Shown here one piece after another: positions 57,019 to 64,000 of a stretch of DNA of 64,000 bases. The notes beneath the pieces were generated by a model, which was not told where the DNA came from, searched no databases, and saw nothing but the letters and a program-made list of their open reading frames with translations. Positions within the stretch are counted from its first letter, which is position 1; every line of letters starts with the position of its first letter. Both the position numbers and the translations under genes were made by a program. This stretch comes from Delphinapterus leucas. Taxonomy: Eukaryota > Chordata > Mammalia > Artiodactyla > Monodontidae. The stretch lies in NCBI RefSeq assembly GCF_002288925.2, contig NW_022098076.1:73902145-73966144 (forward strand), written 5' to 3'.

Positions 57019-58672
57019 ACGGCTAGTAGATGGCAGAACCACCTCCTCTATTTGAATTGACTCTCAGAGTCTCTCCTCTGTGTCTACCTAACATGGCCAT
57101 CAAGGTCTCAGGGAATGTGGGGTGACTCGTAGCCCTGTGTTGATGAATTAGTCACAGGGAGCAGGGACGGCCGCCTGCTGGCTCTCAGAAGACCTGTTCC
57201 CAACTGCTCCCAATGACCCTTCTCCATTCTGCTCACATCGACCGTATCACAGGTCAATGAAGAATGGGATGAATAGGATGAAAAATAAAGTTCTGGGTCA
57301 CTAAGCAAAAGGGAAAAGTAACATTGTGAAACACAAGGAGAAAACATGGGACCATCTGGGTTTGTGAAGAAATATGGTCCAGGACTATTTTATCATTCTC
57401 CCAACACAGAAACCTTACTTTATATGGAAGTCATCCGGTACATATTTAACGCATTCTACCAGATAGTGACATAGCTATCAAGATTCTAAATAGCTTAAAC
57501 TATAGTCCCTGTTAAAGGGGAAGAGGAGTTTACTATCTCTATGGTGTGCTTGTATTCTGCTGAAGTTGCTGGTAAAATTAGTCAATGAATGTAAATTTTG
57601 TACTTCAGCTTTCAAACATTTGTATTCTGAATCATCTTTCCAGAATCTTTGCAGTAGAAGACATTTTACTAAAACTTACAGAAGGGAATTTGGTGGAAAG
57701 AGACCTATAATTTAATCAAATGAAAACCCTCTCCATTTTTAAATATGGCATATATTTTAGGTACTCGTGTTTGGGGTCAGTTTTAGTTATTTCATCTTTT
57801 TTCCCCTATTTTGGCAACCAAGTTGAATTTGGCTGATGGGATGAGAGGGGGGAAGGTACATTAGAGAGACCCTGTGGGATTTCACAACTCTTTGCTGAAA
57901 TCAGCACATGTTTCTTAAGGGGTGGGCATGAGGCGTCCCATCTGCTAGTTTCCTCTAAGTGCTGACAGGAACATTCCACTTTCCAGCTTGAATATATATT
58001 TTTAAATTTCTTTCTCCATCTACTCTGACCGGAGAGAGGGCCATCTTAGTGTTCAAAGACAGACAAAAGATAATGCTTTCATTTTTAAATTCAGTATTGT
58101 AAGTAATGGAACCACCCACAATTTCAGGCTATCAGATATATTTGCCAGCTTGCAAAATATGTATGAGACTTACCCAATGCTACCTACTCCTGGACTTGAC
58201 CTTGATTTTTTTTGTTGTTGTTCCTCATATCCCTGTTGCAGGAAAAACCGAGACCCTGCCACAGACAGATGCCCCTGAGTTCTCCAGTAAAGGCAGTGGA
58301 CAAAGGAGAACTCTGGATCTGTTGCCAGCTTCCTTGCACATGGAAAATTCTCCACTTCACTTTCTGGGAATAATAGGGAGGGCCAGTGAGTGATTTCACT
58401 TTGCTTCATTTCAGGGCACATTAGTTAACCTAATTTATGTCCTCTCATTCCAGCTCTGCTCCCCTCCTTTCCCAATCCATTTCTATCTTACATTTCTATC
58501 TTTACCTTACCTGATGCCAGCCTGTCTAGCAGGTCTCAGGAAGTCTCCCCAAACCTTTTAGAGGAGGCTGAGCCTTCCTCTTGTATACTCTCATGAGAGC
58601 CTATAATTCTCTTTCATAGAGTTTTGCATGGGTTCTAATTGTTTAATAATTTTTCCTGCAATTACTTGTTTA
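57019..58672. other. Unique non-coding DNA
   Basis: No gene or repeat recognised. A 95-codon sense frame (58106-58393) and overlapping antisense frames lack recognisable features. Confidence 0.35.
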
Positions 58673-59222
58673 ATATCTGTTGTAGGCAGAGGTCTAAGAT
58701 GGCCCCAGGATTTCCACTTCCAGGTGTACAAGCCTTGTATAATCTCCTCCCCCTGAGTGTGGGTAAGATGTGTGAATACGGTGGTATAGCACACCTGTGA
58801 TTATGTACATTATATGGCACAGGTGAGGAAATTTTGCAGCTATAATTAAGGTCCCTAATCAGTTGACTTTAAGTTAATCAAAGGAATGGTATCTTGGGTG
58901 GGCTAGCCCTTTAGAAGGAAGCCAGTGCGGACCGTGAAGTCAGAGACACTCACTTACCGGCCTAGATAAATGAAACTGACATGAGTTTCATGGCTGCAAG
59001 GAATTGATTGCTGCCAACTTGGGAGAGGATTCAAAGCCTCCAGTGAAACAGCAGTCTTTGCCAATGCCTTGACTGTGGCCTCATGAGACTCTGAGTGGAG
59101 GACCCAGCTGAGCCCCGCCTAGACTTCTGATCTACAGAACTGTGAGATAATAAATGGGCACTGGTTTGGCCACTAAGTTTGTGGTAATTTGTTATGTAGC
59201 AAAAGAAAAGTAATACAATATC
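58673..59222 (+). mobile_element. MaLR/MLT-type solo LTR, sense
   Basis: Runs TG (58678) to CA (59217): 'ggcagaggtctaagatggcc', 'caggtgaggaaattttgcag', 'tcttgggtgggctagccctt', 'cttctgatctacagaactgt', 'ggccactaagtttgtggtaa', ending 'aaagtaataca'. Flanked by a perfect 5-bp duplication ATATC (58673-58677 and 59218-59222). Internal sequence is absent. Confidence 0.85.
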
Positions 59223-60319
59223 TCAGAGTCAGTGTCTCTGATTCACTCTGTGCCCAATGCCCCCCACAGCATCTGACCCTGGAAAGCTTGCTAAGTATTT
59301 ACCAAAAGACAGGCTGACCTGAGTTAACAGACAGGTTTATCAGATTGCAAGTGCCAAGTGCACATCAAACTTTAAAGAGAACTTTCATGAGGATAAAATA
59401 TAAGTCAGCCAGCTTGAGCAGCCAGCTTAGTCACCTGCTAAGTCACTCCTCTACCTGATGAATGGGATCAAGTGGGAAGAGAGATGAAGAGCCTTTAATA
59501 AATCTCCCTCACATCTGTATCTGTTCTTAGGTCAGTCTGCTGAATTTTAAACTTCTCCCAAAGCTCCCTGCATTGACTGGAACTTTTGAAAAGTGGCTTA
59601 CTTCTTCCTGCCACCCCATCACCTCCAGGAGACCACCTGCTCTGCCACATTGGACTCAGCTATAGGTCTGGACCATGGATCCTGGGCAAGTTCCCCAAGC
59701 AAAGCCCAGCCAAGCTCCAGGACGGGCTCGTGACTCAATGAGAAGCAGTGTTCCTCCCTGAATCAGACTGAGCCTGGCCACATCTGAAGGAAGGCAAGGC
59801 TGTGAGCTCAGCCACAGTCTGGCTGTGTGTGGACACACAGATCCTGCACCGTCTCAGATGAGACGACACGTCTGCTGATTCACTTGCACCTGGGGTTTTC
59901 TGGCTGGACATCTGGAAAGGGCTTCCTTTGCTAGCTCAAGTTTTATTTATCTAAAGCGATCTTTAAAAAGTCATTTTAGATTTTTTTAAAGCATCTGGAT
60001 ATGGTGTGGAATGTGGTTTATTTTTGTCCACATTGCAGCAGACTCTGATGTTGTAACTTGCTGAAATTTTGGGTCTGCCATCAGGGTACAGGCTGACACA
60101 AAGTATTACGGAGTCACAGTATAGAGCTGTTGAGGAAAACAGGAGAAATAAAAGGGTCACTGCACATTGTTGTGCCAGGTAAAGCTCCAGCTTAGGTAGC
60201 CTGAATATACCTCTCTGGGACCACACAAGCTGATATGTTGGAAGGGTTGATTACTAGAGATCAGAGCACACATTCAAGTGGAGGGTGGAAACTGGATTTG
60301 TTAGAGATCATAAGAAAAA
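59223..60319. other. Unique non-coding DNA
   Basis: No gene or repeat recognised. Slightly G+C-richer around 59600-59900. Confidence 0.4.
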
Positions 60320-60445
60320 AAATTTACCTGCTGTGTTTAACAGTTTACAAAAAGTTTCATATGCAGGAGGTCATATATCCTCATAACACACAATGAGGTA
60401 AGAAAGACATGTAGTCTTAGCCCCTTTTTATACATGATGAATGAG
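60320..60445 (-). repeat. Possible MIR relic, antisense
   Basis: 'catatatcctcataacacac', 'aatgaggtaagaaagacatg', 'cctttttatacatgatgaat' resembles the antisense MIR core ('...tcctcacaacaaccctatgaggtag...'). Confidence 0.5.
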
Positions 60446-60449
60446 AGAA

Positions 60450-60655
60450 GCACAGGGATTCAGTGGAAAGAGAACTGGACCCAAGTTTCAGTCTCAGCTC
60501 TGCCATGTGTTGGGAAAATTAGACTTAGTGAGCTTCCAACTATTCACCTGAAAAATGCAGTTAACAGTTCCTTCCCAGCAAGGTTATGGTTAGGATAATA
60601 AGAGTATGTATGTGAAAGCACCTAGACTCTGACTCATAATAAAATGCTCACTTAA
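60450..60655 (+). repeat. MIR SINE relic
   Basis: 'attcagtggaaagagaactg', 'gtctcagctctgccatgtgt', 'attcacctgaaaaatgcagt', 'gtatgtatgtgaaagcacct' follow the MIR order. Confidence 0.75.
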
Positions 60656-61389
60656 TTTTCTTTAATTTAAGGCTCAGACATGTTTAAGAATTTGTCAAGC
60701 GTCCCTAGATTATAAGGGAAGGAGCTGAGAATCAGGTTTTTGCTTCTCAATTCTTTTACTGGCCTCTAGAACTTGACTCATTAAATGCTTTGAAAAAATA
60801 AGATCCACCCCTGGCATTCATATTCCCACTGGTCTCTAAAAAGTCTTTGTTTTGCTGTTTGTTAACTGGCTTCCTTCTTTCTAGTCCCTTCCCATTCAGC
60901 TGATCTTAAATCCCTCTTTCCCATAAATCTCTTTCCAGATGTTCAGGATATACTGTTAAATTAAAAAAGCAAGTTCAAAAGCACATTTAATAAAAACCAT
61001 ACCATTATTCTGAAGGAAAAATGAGGTATTTACATATTTTAAAAGATATAAGATAAATATCAACACATTAATAGTGGATGTCTTTGAGTTGTGGGATTAG
61101 AAGCAATTTTTATTCTAATTTTTGCCTTTCTAGAGTTTCCAAGCTTTCTACAATAAATATGTATTCCTTCAGTAATGCGGTGGGGGGCAGGGGGGATTCC
61201 CCATTCTCTTTAAATATCTCTAAAATCTCCCTTGAACAGACTTAGATCTTTTGTTTCTAGGTTGTAAGTCACCAACAGCTATATCCTTGACCTCTACACT
61301 CTCCATATCTCCTCTATCTCAGCCCCATAAAATATGCTTCAGTTTCATTCTTCTGCATTAATCCACAGGCTCTAAGAGCCTAAAGCTTT
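60656..61389. other. Non-coding DNA, possible old LINE trace
   Basis: 60960-61165 ('ggatgtctttgagttgtggg', 'tttctacaataaatatgtat') may be an old LINE 3' end. Otherwise nothing recognised. Confidence 0.4.
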
Positions 61390-64000
61390 TTTTTTTTTTA
61401 AAATAGATCGTTATTGGACTATAACTGCTTCACAATACTGTGTTAATTTCTGTTGCACAACAAATCGAATCAGCCATATGCATACACATGTCTCCATATG
61501 CCCTCCCTCTTGAGCCTCCCTCCCATCCTCCCTATCCCACCCCTCTAAGTCATTGCAAAGCACCGAGCAGATCTCCCTGTCCTATGCTGTTGCTTCCCAC
61601 TAGCTAACTACTTTACATTCGGTAGTGTATATACGTCGATGCTGCTCTCACTTCGCCCCAGCTTCAACCTCCCGCCCCATGTCCTCAAGTCCATTTTCTA
61701 TGTCTACCTCTTTATTCCTGCCCTGCAACTAGGTTCATCAGTACCTTTTTTTTTTTTTTTAGATTCCATATATATGTGTTAGCATATGGTATTTGTTTTT
61801 CTCTTTCTTACTTCACTCTCTATGACAGACTCTAGGTCCATCCACCTTACTACAAATAACTCAGTTTTGTTTCTTTTTATGGCTGAGTAATATTCCATTG
61901 TATATGGAATGGAACATGGAACAACTGGCAGCTGTTCCAGTGCCACAACTTCTTTATCCATTCATCTGTTGATGGACACTTAGGTTGCTTCCATCTCTGG
62001 GCTATTGTAAATAGAGCTGCAGTGAACATTGTGGTACATGAATCTTTGAATTATGGTTTTCTCAGCGTATATGCCCAGTAGTGGGATGGCTGGGTCATAT
62101 GGAAGTTCTATTTTTAGTTTTTTAAGGAAACCCCATACTGTTTTCCATGGTGGTTGTATCAATTTATACTCCCACCAACAGTGCAGGAGGGTTCCCTTTT
62201 CACCACACCCTCTCCAGCATTTATTGTTTGTAGATTTTTTGATAATGGCCATTCTAACCGGCATGAGGTGATACCTCATTGTAGTTTTGATTTGCATTTC
62301 TCTAATGATTAGTGATGTTGAGCAACCTTTCATGTGTTTCTTGACAATCTGTATGTCTTCTTTGGAGAAATGTCTATTTAGGTCTTCTGCCCATGTTTGG
62401 ATTGGGTTGTTTGTTTTCTTGAGATTGAGCTGCATGAGCTGCTTGTATATTTTGGAGATTAATCCTTTGTCAGTTGCTTCGTTTGCAAATACTTTCTCCC
62501 ATTCTGAGGGTTGTCTTTTCATCTTGTTTATGGTTTCCTTTTCTGTGTAAAAGATTTTAAGTTTCATTAGGCCCCATTTGTTTTTATTTCCCTTACTCTA
62601 GGAGGTGGGTCAAAAAGGATCTTGCTGTGATTTATGTCATAGAGTGGTCTTCCTACGTTTTCCTCTAAGAGTTTTGTAGTGACTGGCCTTACGTTGAGGC
62701 CTCCAATCCATTTTGAGTTTATTTTTGTGTATGGTGTTAGGGAGTGTTCTAATTTCATTCTTTTACATGTAGCTGTCCAGTTTTCCCAGCACCACTTATT
62801 GGAGAGGCTGTCTTTTCTTCATGGTATGTTATTGCCTCCTTTGTAGTTTTCTGCATACAGGTCTTTTGTCTCCTTAGGTAGGTTTATTCCTAGGTATTTT
62901 ATTCTTTTTGTCGTAATGGTAAATGGAGTGTTTCCTTAATACCTCTTTCAGATTTTTCATCATCAGTGTATAGGAATGCCAGAGATTTCTGTGCGTTAAT
63001 TTTGTATCCTGCTACTTCGCCAAATTCATTGATTAGCTCTTGTAGTTTTCTGGTGGCATCTTTAGGATTCTCTATGTATAGTATCATGTCATCTGCAGAC
63101 AGTGACAGCTTTACTTCTTCTTTCTAATTTAGATTCCTTTTGTTTCTTTTTCTTCTCTGATTGCTGTGGCTAAACTTCTAAAACTGTATTGAATAATAGT
63201 GGTGAGAGTGGACAACCTTGTCTTGTTCCTGATCTTAGAGGAAATGGTTTCAGTTTTTCACTGCTGAGAATGACATTGACTGTTGGTTTGTCATATATGG
63301 CCTTTATTATGTTGAGGTAAGTTCCCTCTATGCTCACTTTCAGGAGTGTTTTTTATCATAAATGGGTGTTGAATGTTGTCGAAAGCTCTTTCTGAATCTA
63401 CTGAGATGATCATATGGTTTTTCTCCTTCAATTTGTTAATATGGTTTATCACATTGATTGTTTTGTGTATATTGAACAATCCTTGCATTCCTGGGATAAA
63501 CCCCACTTGATCATGGTGTATGATCCTTTTAATGTGCTGTTGGATTCTGTTTGCTAGTATTTTGTTGAGGATTTTTGCATCTATGTTCATCCGTGACATT
63601 GGCCTGTAGTTTTCTTTTTCTGTGACATCTTTTTCTGGTTTTGGTATCAGGGTGATGGTGGCCTCATAGAATGAGTTTGGGATTGTTTCTCCCTCTTCTA
63701 TATTTTAGAAGAGTTTGAGAAGGATAGGTGTTAGCTCTTCTCTAAATGTTTGATAGAATTTGCCTATGAGGCCAACTGGTCCTGGGCTTTTGTTTGTTGG
63801 AAATTTTTAATCACAGTTTCAATTTCAGTGCTTGTGATTGGTCTGTTTATATTTTCTCTTTCTTCCTGGTTCAGTCTCAGAAGATTGTGTTTTTCTAAGA
63901 ATTTGTACAATTCTTCCAGGTTGTCCATTTTATTGGCATATAGCTGTTTGTAGTATATCTCATGATTCTTTGTATTTCTGCAGCGTCAGTTGTTACTTTT
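61390..64000 (-). mobile_element. Younger cetartiodactyl-type L1, antisense, runs off the window
   Basis: Poly-T at 61390-61400 is the reverse of the A-tail. Next comes the antisense 3' UTR ('gactataactgcttcacaat', 'catacacatgtctccatatg', 'ccctgtcctatgctgttgct'), with an internal T-run at 61748-61761, then ORF2 from about 61800 up to the right edge. The 5' part lies outside. Much closer to consensus than the L1M relics, so it is comparatively young, but it carries several disabling mutations. An internal segment appears to be missing at about 62845, where ORF2 text jumps from 'ttgcctcctttgtag' to 'ttttctgcatacagg'. Confidence 0.92.
61779..64000 (-). pseudogene. Broken L1 ORF2 (endonuclease/reverse transcriptase) fragment
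   Basis: ORF2p nicks target DNA and reverse-transcribes L1 RNA. Remaining pieces, in protein order: RT domain (63599-63291) with '[16 protein letters not shown]' and '[16 protein letters not shown]'; the palm motif at 63084-63098 region reading [15 protein letters not shown] (F/Y-ADD changed to SADD); the distal region (62758-62567) with '[16 protein letters not shown]'; and the C-terminal piece (62567-61980) with '[19 protein letters not shown]' and the Cys-rich '[19 protein letters not shown]', where the last expected Cys is Tyr. Breaks: a TAG/TAA stop and a one-base loss just upstream of SADD (about 63120-63130), a frameshift near 62050, the internal gap near 62845, and a ~34-bp insertion at 61906-61940. 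No functional protein. Confidence 0.9.

Overview
The window looks like 64 kb of non-coding mammalian nuclear DNA, almost certainly from a cetacean (whale, dolphin or porpoise). The best species clue is the SINE content. There are seven copies of a short tRNA-derived CHR-type SINE (5' head 'cttccctggtggcgcagtgg', box B 'ggttcgtgcccc', about 200 bp, A-tail), three copies of the longer (about 330 bp) CHR form, and two older head-only copies. The cetartiodactyl-type L1 3' ends and a ruminant/cetacean-type mariner fit the same origin. No host protein-coding gene, tRNA, rRNA, CRISPR or bacterial feature could be supported. Apart from transposon fragments, the open frames are short, without recognisable domains, and many lie across SINEs or microsatellites.

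Layout. 1-12 kb: mostly unique A+T-rich DNA with an antisense L1 3' end (1.2-1.9 kb), a long CHR (2.7 kb), a (CA)n tract (4.9 kb), MIR and L2 relics, an old dispersed repeat (8.8-9.3 kb), a CHR-beside-CHR cluster (10.25-10.65 kb) and an antisense head-only SINE (11.7 kb). 12-22 kb: a MaLR-type solo LTR with a 5-bp target duplication (12.9 kb), an L2 (14.4 kb), a CHR lacking its 3' part but flanked by perfect duplications (19.7 kb), and unique blocks around 20.4-21.7 kb that look more like regulatory DNA than the rest. 22.1-23.4 kb: a nearly full-length but broken mariner with both terminal repeats and all three catalytic Asp codons. 26.0-26.5 kb: a solo retroviral-type LTR, antisense, with a 4-bp duplication. 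30-34 kb: stacked sense L1 3' ends, one with a complete long 3' UTR split by a CHR SINE. 35.9-38.4 kb: a second MaLR solo LTR, a CHR, and an ORF1-type L1/HAL1 relic. 44-50 kb: the most deeply nested part: an L1 split by two SINEs and by another L1, then a MaLR LTR split by an L1 3' end and running into a 600-bp GATA array. 52-60 kb: a small hAT-like MITE, L1, L2, MER5-like and MIR relics, a CHR, and a third MaLR solo LTR. 61.4 kb to the end: a younger antisense L1 with 3' UTR and broken ORF2, whose 5' part lies beyond the window.

The sequence records successive insertions rather than a set of cooperating genes. Relative ages can be read from nesting: MaLR LTRs, L2, MIR and L1M are oldest; mariner, the retroviral-type LTR and the CHR SINEs are younger. 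I found no previously undescribed biological system. The best leads are nested insertions with readable target duplications, an atypical 3'-truncated SINE, a small fold-back-like insertion inside the terminal L1, and a few unique blocks that may be conserved regulatory DNA. Repeat family names come from remembered consensus patterns and should be confirmed with a repeat-library search.
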